This document shows, piece after piece, positions 50,759 to 58,921 of a stretch of DNA of 64,000 nt. The stretch spans positions 1 to 64,000 of the forward strand of contig SCTS01000006.1 in NCBI GenBank assembly GCA_004322365.1, read 5' to 3'. Below the pieces are notes generated by a model. It saw only the letters and a program-made list of their open reading frames with translations. It ran no database searches and was not told where the DNA came from. Made by a program: the position numbers and the translations under genes. How positions within the stretch are numbered: the first letter of the stretch is position 1; each line of letters begins with the position of its first letter. Source of the stretch: Patescibacteria group bacterium (lineage in GTDB: Bacteria; Patescibacteria; Paceibacteria; UBA9973; UBA2103).

Positions 50759-53149
50759 ATGGCAACAAAAAGTGCAAGCGCAAAGAATACGCTCGTTATC
50801 GTTGAGTCGCCCGCAAAGGCAAAGACGATAGAAAAATACTTAGGACCTGGCTACAAGGTGCTTGCTTCCGTTGGGCATGTTCGTGATTTACCAAAATCTA
50901 GCAAAGACGCTATTGATATTGAGGCTGGATTTATACCTCGCTATGTCACTGTTCCAGGAAAAGGAGATGTCATAAAAAAAATTGTAGAGGCTGCAGAAAA
51001 AGCTGATGAGGTGCTTCTTGCAACCGACCCTGACCGTGAAGGAGAAGCTATTGCGTGGCACCTAAATGAAGCGGCACATCTCAAAGGGGCAAAGCGTGTC
51101 GTTTTTCATGAGATTACAAAAGACGCCGTAACAGAGGCAATTGCGCATCCACGAAAAATTGACCAAGACCTTCGAAAAGCACAGGAAGCGAGGCGCGTAC
51201 TTGACCGACTTGTGGGGTACGACCTTTCAGGACTCATTTGGAAAAAAGTTCGCTATGGCCTTTCAGCAGGAAGAGTGCAATCGCCGGCACTTCGCATTCT
51301 CGTAGAAAAGGAACGAGAAATCCGTGCGTTCAACCCCGTTCAATATTTCGTTATCACCGCAGATTTGCAAACTCCTCGGGGCGATACATTTACTGCTACC
51401 TGCTCAACTGAGCCAGCAACAATTGCTGAAGCAGAAGAAATAGTAAAGAACGGCACCAAAGGTGCATGGGTAGTTGCTGATGTTACCTCTTCTCCAGTGA
51501 AGCGTTCCCCAAAAGCACCATTCACTACTTCAACGCTCCAGCAGTCAGCAAGCTCTCGTCTTGGCTTCTCACCTTCACGCACTATGCGTACCGCACAAAG
51601 ACTCTATGAAGCTGGCCACATAACCTACATGCGCACTGACAGCACGAGTCTTGCTGAAGTTGCGGTGAGTGCAATCGCCAGCCATGTAAAAAAAGAATAT
51701 GGCGCGAACTACCTTGAAACCCGTACTTACAAAACAAAAAGTAAAAACGCTCAAGAAGCTCACGAAGCAGTACGCCCTACAGATATAACGGTCGCGAGAG
51801 CAGGAGCAACCGAGGAAGAAGAGCGTTTGTATGCACTCATATACACTCGCACTGTCGCCTCACAAATGTCAGATGCAATAATGACCCGTTCAAAAATTAC
51901 TGCCATCACTGAAGGAGTTCCTGAATTTGGTGTCACTGGTTCCACTATGCAATTTGATGGATGGCTTGCTGCAGATGTTGAAGCTAAAGGTGAGGAAACA
52001 ATTCTCCCTGAAGCAAAAAAGGGAGAGAAACTAAAATTAGAGAAGATAGAATCGCAGGAAAAATATACCCAACCTCCGGCACGCTACACCGAGGCAGGCC
52101 TCGTGAAAGAGCTCGAAAAACGCGGTATCGGCCGACCATCTACCTACGCATCAATCATCAAGACTGTTGTCGACCGTGGCTATGTCGAAAAAATTGGAAG
52201 AGCTTTGCATCCAACAACTACAGGTGAAGTAGTCTCAACATTTCTAGAGGAAAACTTTGAAAAATACATCAGCGATTCATTTACTGCTGAAATGGAAAAC
52301 GAACTCGACCAGATTGCTTCAGGCGAGCGCGAGTATACAAAAACCTTGAAGAATTTTTACGGACCATTTTCAAAAGATGTAGCGTCAAAAGAAGATATTC
52401 CAAAGCTCACTACTCTCGGTGATGTTCCTAAAGAATTCCCCTGCCCTTTGTGCGGACATGCAATGGTTATGAAACTTTCACGCACTGGTGTCTTCATGAG
52501 CTGTGCACGATTTCCTGACTGCAAAGGTTCTCGTACTGAAAAAGGAGAAGTTATTAAAGAGACTGAATCCATTGGTGATCATCCAGAAACCGGACACCCA
52601 ATTCATGTGCGTGTCGGTCGTTTTGGTCCGTACCTAGAAATGGGTCCAAAAATGGAACCGGTACCAGAACCTGTGGATGGAAAAAAGAAAAAGAAAGCAA
52701 AAAAACCTGACACAAGAAAAGCGAGTATCCCTCCAGAAATAATTCCTGAATCAATCACGATGGAACAGGCGGTTAAGCTTCTTTCGCTTCCACGAGAATT
52801 AGGTGTCCACCCTGACTCGAGCATGCCTATAACTTCAGCCATAGGAAAATTCGGTCCGTTCATCGTACATAACGGAGATTTTCGTTCACTCAAAGGAGCT
52901 GATGAGCCGTACAGTATCACCTACGAGCGAGCTCTCGAAATTCTCAAAGAGCCTAAGAAAGGACGCCCCGGCATTGCTATCGCACGCGAAGTTGGAACGC
53001 ATCCACGCACAAAGAAAAAAATATATCTCTATAAATCAAAGAGTGGTTTCTTTTTGAAAAAAGGCTTCAAGCATGTGCGAATTCCCGATGGCATGGATCC
53101 AGAGAAACTCACCGTGCCAGAAGCACTTGAATTATTAAAGGCGTCTTAG
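50759..53149 (+). CDS. topA: DNA topoisomerase I
   Basis: 796 residues. TOPRIM domain (TLVIVESPAKAKTIEKYLG, DPDREGEAIAWHL), catalytic Tyr in YEAGHITYMRTDST, RPTDI, and AGLVKELEKRGIGRPSTYA. A zinc finger (FPCPLCGHAMVM...SCARFPDCKGS) is followed by an uncommon C-terminal half with three repeats of the HPETG/HPDSS/HPRTK-(x)-GRFGPY/GKFGPF/SKSGFF type. It relaxes negative supercoils. The basic linker KKKKKAKK at about residue 640 is notable. Confidence 0.97.
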   Translation: MATKSASAKNTLVIVESPAKAKTIEKYLGPGYKVLASVGHVRDLPKSSKDAIDIEAGFIPRYVTVPGKGDVIKKIVEAAEKADEVLLATDPDREGEAIAWHLNEAAHLKGAKRVVFHEITKDAVTEAIAHPRKIDQDLRKAQEARRVLDRLVGYDLSGLIWKKVRYGLSAGRVQSPALRILVEKEREIRAFNPVQYFVITADLQTPRGDTFTATCSTEPATIAEAEEIVKNGTKGAWVVADVTSSPVKRSPKAPFTTSTLQQSASSRLGFSPSRTMRTAQRLYEAGHITYMRTDSTSLAEVAVSAIASHVKKEYGANYLETRTYKTKSKNAQEAHEAVRPTDITVARAGATEEEERLYALIYTRTVASQMSDAIMTRSKITAITEGVPEFGVTGSTMQFDGWLAADVEAKGEETILPEAKKGEKLKLEKIESQEKYTQPPARYTEAGLVKELEKRGIGRPSTYASIIKTVVDRGYVEKIGRALHPTTTGEVVSTFLEENFEKYISDSFTAEMENELDQIASGEREYTKTLKNFYGPFSKDVASKEDIPKLTTLGDVPKEFPCPLCGHAMVMKLSRTGVFMSCARFPDCKGSRTEKGEVIKETESIGDHPETGHPIHVRVGRFGPYLEMGPKMEPVPEPVDGKKKKKAKKPDTRKASIPPEIIPESITMEQAVKLLSLPRELGVHPDSSMPITSAIGKFGPFIVHNGDFRSLKGADEPYSITYERALEILKEPKKGRPGIAIAREVGTHPRTKKKIYLYKSKSGFFLKKGFKHVRIPDGMDPEKLTVPEALELLKAS

Positions 53150-53338
53150 ACGAGAGGCGTCGGCAAATCCAGTGCGAGCAACATCACGAAATAAAGGCGC
53201 GTGTGGTGAACGGTAATTAATCAAGACTGCTGTAGCAAGATTCCAAGCAGCTAATTCTAAGTTAGTAGCTCTACGAGCTATTCTTGCAGGACTCATACGG
53301 CGAATCCTTCTCGGAGGTAAACTTTCGCGTGTAGTCAT
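53135..53338 (-). CDS. Small Arg-rich hypothetical protein
   Basis: 67 residues, pI very high (many Arg and Ala), no membrane segment. It overlaps the topA end by 15 bases on the opposite strand. The composition ARIARRATNLELAAW could fold as a short helix pair. No family recognised, and the frame could be spurious. Confidence 0.35.
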   Translation of the reverse strand: MTTRESLPPRRIRRMSPARIARRATNLELAAWNLATAVLINYRSPHAPLFRDVARTGFADASRLRRL

Positions 53339-53396
53339 TTAAAAATTTTATATCAAATTTTGAGCCTATTGTCAACGATAATGCCGAGATAACTTC

Positions 53397-53447
53397 ATAG
53401 GTTTTTGCTTTGAAAGCTAGCCCCTAAACACTAAACGCTATACACTA
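53397..53447. repeat. Dispersed repeat, copy F
   Basis: GCTTTGAAAGCTAGCCCC followed by AAACACTAAACGCTATACAC, a diverged form of the same short-word pattern, directly before the rsh start codon at 53453. Since it touches the start it forms the rsh 5' leader. Confidence 0.55.
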
Positions 53448-53452
53448 TTCAC

Positions 53453-54985
53453 ATGCCTCATGCTACAGACGACATCATCCGTGCGATGCAGTCCCCTTCC
53501 TCGGAAGATCAGAAAGCAATTCAGGTGGCGTATGAATTTGCAAAAGTAGCCCACGGTGAAGAAAAAAGAAAATCAGGTGAGCCATACATCATCCACCCAA
53601 CTGCAATTGCAGTGACACTCGCCAAGCTCGGGATGGACCGCGAAACAATTGTTGCGGGAATTCTTCATGACACAGTTGAGGACACGCCCGTTACCATCGA
53701 AGAAATAGAAGAAAAATTTGGTGCAACAGTGCGATTTTTGGTTGAGGGGGTCACGAAGCTTTCGAAATTAAAATATCGCGGAGTAGAGAGGCACGTGGAA
53801 AGTTTACGGCGTCTACTCGTTGCAACTGCAAACGATATTCGCGTCATCATCATCAAGCTTGCTGATAGGCTCCACAACATGGAGACAATTAACTTCGTTG
53901 AACCTATTGAAAAACGAATGCGCATTGCGCTCGAAACGAAGGAAATATATGTCCCTATCGCCGAAAGACTTGGTATCGGTTTAATAAAATCACAACTCGA
54001 AGATTTAGCATTTAAAACACTAGAACCTGAACGATACAAAAAAATTCACCAATTCTTGGAAGAGCGTGGAGAAACGGAAAAAGAAGCACTCGACAGAGCG
54101 CTTAATGACCTGCGCAAAGCACTTGCTGAAGCAGGTATACGCAACTTTAGAACAGAATCACGCGTAAAAAATGTTCATAGTTTTGCCACGAAGCTCATTC
54201 GCAAAGGCAACGACCCCGACAAGGTATACGACATATTTGCGATTCGCATTATTGTTCCAACACTTGAGGACTGCTATCGATCATTTGGAGTTATTCACAA
54301 TATCTGGAGACCAATCCCAGGACGCATTAAAGATTACATCGCAAGCCCAAAGCCGAACGGCTACCGTACTCTCCACACCACAATCATCACTCCTCATAAG
54401 CTGATTATTGAAATTCAGATACGCTCTGAAGAGATGCAACAGGAAAGTAAGTTTGGGGTGATGGCACATTTCATATACAAAAACAAAAGTCAGGGCAGCG
54501 AGCCTGGAAAAGATTCAAAAATAGGATGGGTAGGACGCTTTGTTCCATCGCTCATGAAAATGACGCGCGCAGAAAAATCTCTCACGCAAACCAGTACACC
54601 AACACCGCGTTGGCTCACAGACTTGAATACCGCAGCAGAAGATTTTGAGGGGGAGGAAGCATTTCACGATGCACTTCGTGAAGACTTTTTTGCACGAAGA
54701 ATGTTTGTGTTCACTCCAAAAGGTGATGTTATCGACTTACCTATTGGCGCAACGCCGATAGATTTTGCATACGCAGTACACACAAATCTTGTTGACCTTA
54801 TGTCTGGTGCTAGGGTAAATGGAAAAATGGTTGGTCTTGATACAGAGTTACACAAAGGGGATATTGTTGAAATACAAACAAAAAAAATAGGAGTGCCTAA
54901 TAAAAAATGGCTTGAGTATACAAAAACTGCATCGGCTCGTCGCTACATCCGCGCAACATTAAAGAAGAAAGAAAATAAATCCTAG
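53453..54985 (+). CDS. rsh: RelA/SpoT-type (p)ppGpp synthetase/hydrolase, short form
   Basis: 510 residues. The HD hydrolase domain has an intact site (PYIIHPTAIAV, GILHDTVEDTPV, IIKLADRLHNM). The synthetase has IKDYIASPKPNGYRTLHTTI and the acceptor-site EIQIRSEEMQ. A TGS domain follows (about 415-485, VFTPKGDVIDLPIGATPIDFAYAVHT). The usual C-terminal zinc and ACT domains are missing, so ribosome sensing may be reduced. Both activities look intact. It sets stringent-response alarmone levels. Confidence 0.95.
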   Translation: MPHATDDIIRAMQSPSSEDQKAIQVAYEFAKVAHGEEKRKSGEPYIIHPTAIAVTLAKLGMDRETIVAGILHDTVEDTPVTIEEIEEKFGATVRFLVEGVTKLSKLKYRGVERHVESLRRLLVATANDIRVIIIKLADRLHNMETINFVEPIEKRMRIALETKEIYVPIAERLGIGLIKSQLEDLAFKTLEPERYKKIHQFLEERGETEKEALDRALNDLRKALAEAGIRNFRTESRVKNVHSFATKLIRKGNDPDKVYDIFAIRIIVPTLEDCYRSFGVIHNIWRPIPGRIKDYIASPKPNGYRTLHTTIITPHKLIIEIQIRSEEMQQESKFGVMAHFIYKNKSQGSEPGKDSKIGWVGRFVPSLMKMTRAEKSLTQTSTPTPRWLTDLNTAAEDFEGEEAFHDALREDFFARRMFVFTPKGDVIDLPIGATPIDFAYAVHTNLVDLMSGARVNGKMVGLDTELHKGDIVEIQTKKIGVPNKKWLEYTKTASARRYIRATLKKKENKS

Positions 54986-55042
54986 CTCTACGCCGACCAC
55001 TCCAAAGGATTTCAAGTTAAAAGATTAAAAATTTTCTCTTAG

Positions 55043-55074
55043 AAAAAATTCACCCATATATGGGTGAATTTTTT
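55043..55074 (+). terminator. Intrinsic terminator after rsh
   Basis: A perfect 32-base palindrome (CACCCATATATGGGTG at the centre) with A6 and T6 tails, 58 bases after the rsh stop. It ends the + strand rsh transcript and can act both ways. Confidence 0.93.
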
Positions 55075-55098
55075 AAAGATATACTGCGGAGGATTTTC

Positions 55099-55122
55099 CA
55101 GTGACTTGATATCAAGTCACTG
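55099..55122. repeat. 24-base perfect palindrome between rsh and parB
   Basis: CAGTGACTTGAT/ATCAAGTCACTG with no spacer. It lies between two convergent terminators. It does not match the parS consensus (TGTTTCACGTGAAACA). Role unknown. Confidence 0.7.
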
Positions 55123-55140
55123 CCACCCTCTTTAAAATAA

Positions 55141-55170
55141 AATACCCCAAGATGAAACATTGGGATATTT
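55141..55170 (-). terminator. Terminator-like hairpin after parB
   Basis: On the minus strand ATATCCCAA, a 9-base loop, then TTGGGGTAT followed by TTTATTTT. It lies 27 bases after the parB stop. It provides the 3' end of the parB transcript. Confidence 0.75.
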
Positions 55171-55196
55171 TATCTATTCTGTTATACAGACGGAAA

Positions 55197-56159
55197 CTAG
55201 ATAGAGAAATGTTTCAAAGAAAAGTCATCATCATTCGAAGGAGGTGGAGGTACGGAAGCGAGTGTTGAAGGCACATCTACCATATCATTTCTTTGTTCTT
55301 GAACCTCTGAGATAGGGCTCTCCACTTGAGGCGAAATACCACGGCGCTCCATATGCGCGAGCATACCTTCCAAATCTTCTGTTGAGAAAAAATCAATGAT
55401 GAGCTTTCCTCCCTTTTCCTGCGCTTTAATTTCAACCTTTGTTCCTAACGACTCTGCGAATGCTCGTTCAAGTGCCTCGATTTGAGGAGTAACATCACGC
55501 TTTCGTGCTTTCTCCACAGCAATCTCACGCGTAATTTTTTCAACATCACGCACTGATAATTTGCGAATCATAATGTCACGAAAGACTGTCTTTTGTTCTT
55601 CGGGTCTGTCGGAGAGCATGAGTAATGCTCGAGCATGACCTTCGTAAATAGCACCACCAATAACCGCTTGTTGCATTTCAGCAGGCAATGCAAGAAGGCG
55701 AATTGAGTTTGAAACATACTCGCGACTCTTCCCCACCTTCACAGCAATTTCTGAATTGTTTAAACTAAATTCTTTCTGCAAACGATCAAAGGCGCGCGCA
55801 CGGTCAATGGCATTCAGATCTTCTCGTTGTAAGTTTTCAATGATAGCGAGCTCCAAGCGTACACGGCTCTGTTCTTCAGTGGAGCGAATAATAACAGGCA
55901 CCTGAGAGAGGCCGGCAAGCTTTGATGCACGGAGCCGGCGCTCCCCCGCAATGAGTTCATAGTAGGTTGAAAGTCCGCCATCTTCACGCGACTCTTCGTA
56001 TCGTGTGACCATAAGTGGCTGTAACACTCCGTATTGGCGAATAGAACCAGCAAGGTCTTTCAATTTTGCTTCATCGAACTCGGTACGTGGTTGATATTGG
56101 TTTGGCCGTATTTTTTCAACCTCGACCCAAAAAATTGCATCTCCTTGGAACTGTGACAT
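55197..56159 (-). CDS. parB: ParB/Spo0J chromosome-partitioning protein
   Basis: 320 residues from ATG 56159; the longer frame lacks family similarity. CTP-binding ParB/Srx domain (about 8-100: VEKIRPNQYQPRTEFDEAKL, YGVLQPLMVTRY, ELIAGERRLRASKLAGL), then the HTH parS-binding domain (LNNSEIAVKVGKSREYVSNSIRLLALP) and a C-terminal dimerisation tail. It loads on parS and spreads to segregate the chromosome. No parA is in the window, and no canonical parS was noticed. Confidence 0.95.
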   Translation of the reverse strand: MSQFQGDAIFWVEVEKIRPNQYQPRTEFDEAKLKDLAGSIRQYGVLQPLMVTRYEESREDGGLSTYYELIAGERRLRASKLAGLSQVPVIIRSTEEQSRVRLELAIIENLQREDLNAIDRARAFDRLQKEFSLNNSEIAVKVGKSREYVSNSIRLLALPAEMQQAVIGGAIYEGHARALLMLSDRPEEQKTVFRDIMIRKLSVRDVEKITREIAVEKARKRDVTPQIEALERAFAESLGTKVEIKAQEKGGKLIIDFFSTEDLEGMLAHMERRGISPQVESPISEVQEQRNDMVDVPSTLASVPPPPSNDDDFSLKHFSI

Positions 56160-56274
56160 GGGAAAATTGTAACACGAACACAAAAGAAGCGTGAGATAAA
56201 AAACCATCCTGTTTCTCAAAAATTGAGAAAATTCAAAAAAAATCAACCATCTAACCTACTCCCTACCACTCTTT

Positions 56275-56320
56275 ACCTGTATAGTATAATTTAACGGTCG
56301 TTAAATTATACTATACAGGT
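56275..56320. promoter_or_regulatory. Long palindrome with divergent TATAAT boxes, copy 1
   Basis: Perfect 22-base arms (56275-56296, 56299-56320) with centre TAACGGTCGTTA. A TATAAT box occurs on each strand, mirrored about the centre (56285-56290 and 56305-56310). It lies between parB (-) and tRNA-Leu (+). A second copy is at 61384-61429, also between divergent genes. Confidence 0.75.
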
Positions 56321-56410
56321 GGAATGGCGCGGGGGTTTTAGTTTTTTAAAGTATCGAACATGAATCTCTGATGCAGGTCATTCATCTAGCCTAGTATTGA
56401 ATACAGCACG

Positions 56411-56473
56411 GCAACTAGACCTCACTGCTCCTTTCGGGTACTCTACACGGAGCAACGCACGAGTCCTAGTTGC
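56411..56473 (+). ncRNA. Structured element upstream of tRNA-Leu
   Basis: GCAACTAG (56411-56418) pairs with CTAGTTGC (56466-56473), and inside it GCTCC (56427-56431) pairs with GGAGC (56449-56453). It ends 4 bases before the tRNA. It could be a processing-related leader or an independent RNA. No family recognised. Confidence 0.4.
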
Positions 56474-56477
56474 ACAG

Positions 56478-56558
56478 GCCGGAGTGGTGGAATGGTATAC
56501 ACGCACGACTCAAAATCGTGTCTCGCAAGGGATGAGGGTTCGAGTCCCTCCTCCGGCA
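56478..56558 (+). tRNA. tRNA-Leu (anticodon CAA)
   Basis: 81 bases: acceptor GCCGGAG/CTCCGGC, D-arm TGGTGGAATGGTATACACG, anticodon stem CACGA/TCGTG with loop CTCAAAA (CAA at 34-36), a type II long variable arm (TCTCGCAAGGGATGA), T-arm with GGTTCGAGTCC, discriminator A. CCA is not encoded. It is the sole + strand gene after parB. Confidence 0.95.
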
Positions 56559-56574
56559 CTTGCCAAGCAAGAAG

Positions 56575-56790
56575 ACGGAGCACACTGCATTTCTGCAGTG
56601 TGGGAGAGGGGCTCGAAAAGCGGAAGACGCCTCGTCTCCCTATCGAGGGCCAGTGTTTTTTGCAACAAAAAACCGTGAGGCGGCGATTAGAAAATCGTGC
56701 CGAGAGGCTCTGCGACTTAAGGTGAACATGGGTGAACCTTAAAGTTCTAGGTGTGTTCCCCTTCCTTCTGGCACACCTATATTTTTCTTG
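56575..56790 (+). ncRNA. Candidate structured ncRNA with intrinsic terminator, downstream of tRNA-Leu
   Basis: No convincing protein frame. From 5' to 3' it has a perfect 9-base hairpin (56581-56602), stems GGGAGA/TCTCCC (about 56603-56640), TTAAGGT/ACCTTAA (56717-56723 with 56736-56742), and a terminal TAGGTGTG/CACACCTA hairpin (56748-56755, 56772-56779) followed by TATTTTTC. Motifs of tmRNA, RNase P and SRP RNA were not found. It could be an unidentified small RNA or the tRNA transcript's trailer. Confidence 0.5.
56748..56787 (+). terminator. Intrinsic terminator of the tRNA-Leu/ncRNA transcript
   Basis: Eight-base stem TAGGTGTG/CACACCTA with a 16-base pyrimidine-rich loop, then TATTTTTC. 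It overlaps the stop of the convergent 5-FCL gene (56777). Confidence 0.8.
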
Positions 56791-57226
56791 AATTGGTTGT
56801 AATAATATTCCAATCGTCCTTTTCTATAATCAAAAGACAATCAACAGGCTCATCCCATGGTTCACGGCTTAATTTCTCTTCAGAAAGTTGAGCTGGGCTC
56901 AAAACACCAATGCGTATCCAGTCTTGCGGTAACTCCTTGAGAAATCTATCGTACCAGCCTCCGCCACGCCCATGACGTGTTCCAAAATGATCAAATTCCC
57001 TCCCGGGAATAAGAATACAAACTTTTTCATCCGCATGTGCCTCTAAAAGCGACAGTGCAAAATCATGCGGAGAAATATCCTTGTCTGCAAGAATGGAGCG
57101 CCCGGAGTTAAAAATTTTATTTTTAACTAGAAACTCATGTGGATTAGGCTCATCGCCCATCGGTGAATACCCAATGATGGCATCCGCCTCACGAAGTTTT
57201 TCAAGAAGTTCTTCCTTGTCATTCAT
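56777..57226 (-). CDS. 5-formyltetrahydrofolate cyclo-ligase
   Basis: 149 residues from ATG 57226. The characteristic motif is FDHFGTRHGRGGGWYDRFL with VCILIPGREFD and PWDEPVDCLLI. It turns 5-formyl-THF into methenyl-THF with ATP, returning folate to one-carbon use. The 19 upstream residues of the longer frame (to 57283) are encoded by repeat copy G and are not family-like. It is short compared with the usual 180-200 residues; the N-terminal substrate-binding part is reduced. Confidence 0.9.
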   Translation of the reverse strand: MNDKEELLEKLREADAIIGYSPMGDEPNPHEFLVKNKIFNSGRSILADKDISPHDFALSLLEAHADEKVCILIPGREFDHFGTRHGRGGGWYDRFLKELPQDWIRIGVLSPAQLSEEKLSREPWDEPVDCLLIIEKDDWNIITTNSRKI

Positions 57227-57231
57227 CGATC

Positions 57232-57270
57232 CAAAAGCTGAAAGCTGTAACCTGACACCTGAAAGCTGGT
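57232..57270. repeat. Dispersed repeat, copy G
   Basis: AAAAGCTGAAAGCTGTAACC followed by TGACACCTGAAAGCTGG between 5-FCL and the peroxiredoxin stop. Its minus-strand translation gives LSGVRLQLSAF, close to the RFQLSGFSL encoded by copy H in miaA. Confidence 0.75.
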
Positions 57271-57914
57271 CAAATCTTTCCAACCAAATCCAAATCCCCT
57301 CCTTTCAGTGTATCGTCACCTGGTTTCCATGCAGCAGGACACACTTGACCTCCGTGAGATCGAACAAATTGAGCAGCTTGAAGCTTGCGAATAAGTTCTT
57401 GTGCAGAACGGCCAATTGAATTGTCATTGATTTCCATCGTAGAAAGAATGCCATCTGGATCAATGATGAATGTACCGCGGAGCGATAACCCTTCATCTTC
57501 CATGTGTTCAAGTCCATCATTTTCAATATAGGTCCCGAAAGCTCGAGCAAGTCTACCTGCAGTATCTGACGCCATAGGGAATTCAATTTTGGCTATTGCT
57601 GGCGATGTATCGTGCCATGCTTTATGCACAAACACTGTGTCAGCACTTACGCTGACAATTTCGGTATCTAAATTTGTAAAAACCTTATGAGAATCTGCTA
57701 GTTCTTCAAGCTCCGTAGGACACACAAAGGTGAAATCTGCTGGATAGAAAAACAACACGAGCCACTTGCCTTTATAGTCAGAAAGTCGAATTTTCTTGAT
57801 TTTTTCGTTGTGAAATACCTCACATTCTAGGTCAGGAATCTGATGTCCAATGCGCACCATACTCACAAATCCTTCTGCTGTATCCTCGCTGTTGTCTTTT
57901 TTTTCTTTTGCCAT
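57270..57914 (-). CDS. 2-Cys peroxiredoxin (AhpC/Prx1 type)
   Basis: 214 residues. Peroxidatic Cys in YPADFTFVCPTELEEL and resolving Cys in HGGQVCPAAWKPGDD, with RGTFIIDPDGIL. It reduces hydrogen and organic peroxides using thioredoxin-like donors. The extra N-terminal 20 residues (EKKDNSEDTAEG) are polar. It is divergent from miaA with a 54-base gap. A physiological partner might be the thioredoxin system elsewhere in this window. Confidence 0.95.
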   Translation of the reverse strand: MAKEKKDNSEDTAEGFVSMVRIGHQIPDLECEVFHNEKIKKIRLSDYKGKWLVLFFYPADFTFVCPTELEELADSHKVFTNLDTEIVSVSADTVFVHKAWHDTSPAIAKIEFPMASDTAGRLARAFGTYIENDGLEHMEDEGLSLRGTFIIDPDGILSTMEINDNSIGRSAQELIRKLQAAQFVRSHGGQVCPAAWKPGDDTLKGGDLDLVGKI

Positions 57915-57968
57915 TGCAGTTCTAATGAAGCTAGTTCTAACGATTATTATGATAGCATACCAGCCACA

Positions 57969-58895
57969 ATGAAAGAGAAAGTACTAGTCGTCCTTGGACC
58001 CACTGCAGTGGGTAAAACAAGCATTTCTATTGAAATCACTAAAGCACTCGGTGGTGAGGTTGTGTCTGCGGACTCACGGCAAGTCTATAGAGGACTTGAT
58101 ATTGGGAGTGGCAAAGTTACATCATCTGAGATGAATGGAGTTCCCCATCATCTCATTGATATCGCAAACCCGGAGGAGATATTTTCTGTGTCTGATTATC
58201 TACACCTAGGAAGACAAGCATTGAGCGACATACTCACTCGCAAAAAAGTTCCTGTCGTCGTCGGAGGCACAGGATTCTATATTGATGCGCTCTTGGGAAA
58301 TATTTCACTTCCTAATGTACCGGCAGACCCAAGCTTAAGGTTTCAGCTGTCAGGTTTCAGCTTGGAGGAACTGAATGAAGAGTTGGAAAAACTGGATCCT
58401 GAGAGAATTAAAACTATAGATACAAAAAATCCAGTGCGCTTAATACGAGCCATAGAAATAGCACGGGCACTTGGTGCAACCCCTCAATCCGCACCAGAGG
58501 CACCCTACAATGTTTTATATATTGGACTCACTTTGCCACTCACTCAATTGCAGGAAAAAATACGCACTCGTCTTCTCGCTCGTCTAGAGTTAGGAATGCT
58601 TGATGAAGCAATTCGACTCCACGCACACGGACTCTCATGGGAGAGGATGGAAAGCTTGGGACTTGAGTATCGGTATATGGCACGACACCTTCAGGGACAT
58701 ATTTCGTATGAAGAAATGGTAGCCCAATTGGAACTAGAAATTCGACACTATGCAAAGCGCCAAATGACGTGGTTTAAGCGAAACAAAGATATTCAGTGGT
58801 TTACCCCGAACGCAGTTGATGGGTTTAATCCAGAACAGAAAAAAGAAATCCTCGCACTAACAAAAAACTTTATGTCTCCCAACTACTCCAATTAA
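57969..58895 (+). CDS. miaA: tRNA dimethylallyltransferase
   Basis: 308 residues from ATG 57969, the first Met before the P-loop. VVLGPTAVGKTSISIEI (P-loop), SADSRQVYRGLDIGSGK (catalytic region), VVVGGTGFYIDALLG, and KRQMTWFKRNKDIQWF (C-terminal tRNA-binding). It adds the isopentenyl group to A37 of tRNAs reading U-starting codons, such as tRNA-Leu(CAA) here. Residues about 121-132 (LRFQLSGFSLEEL) are encoded by dispersed repeat copy H. Confidence 0.95.
   Translation: MKEKVLVVLGPTAVGKTSISIEITKALGGEVVSADSRQVYRGLDIGSGKVTSSEMNGVPHHLIDIANPEEIFSVSDYLHLGRQALSDILTRKKVPVVVGGTGFYIDALLGNISLPNVPADPSLRFQLSGFSLEELNEELEKLDPERIKTIDTKNPVRLIRAIEIARALGATPQSAPEAPYNVLYIGLTLPLTQLQEKIRTRLLARLELGMLDEAIRLHAHGLSWERMESLGLEYRYMARHLQGHISYEEMVAQLELEIRHYAKRQMTWFKRNKDIQWFTPNAVDGFNPEQKKEILALTKNFMSPNYSN
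58331..58364. repeat. Dispersed repeat, copy H, inside miaA
   Basis: AAGCTTAAGGTTTCAGCTGT and CAGGTTTCAGCTTGG words in the same style as intergenic copies, in frame within miaA. The reading frame is kept and the local helix is preserved as LRFQLSGFSLEEL. Strongest single hint that the family can colonise coding DNA. Confidence 0.6.
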
Positions 58896-58921
58896 TCGGA
58901 GTAGTTGTTCCAAATATGAAG

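Larger units (their letters stand above)
56160..56477. other. 318-base gap upstream of tRNA-Leu with two structured elements
   Basis: No credible gene. It holds a TTCTCAA-aaa-TTGAGAA hairpin (56213-56229), the 46-base palindrome with divergent promoters (56275-56320) and, next to the tRNA, a nested stem (56411-56473). Some short frames here are low quality. Confidence 0.75.

Noticed and set aside
55141..55170. Possible parS site near parB (contains TGAAACA)
   Set aside because: Only a half match to TGTTTCACGTGAAACA; the symmetry fits a terminator with a T-rich tail instead.
56397..56742. Three overlapping frames across tRNA-Leu and downstream
   Set aside because: They cross the tRNA gene, have no family features and disagree with the RNA structures seen there.
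57843..57968. N-terminal extension of miaA with a hydrophobic stretch
   Set aside because: It is antisense to the peroxiredoxin start and precedes the normal P-loop start at 57969, so it is not a signal peptide.
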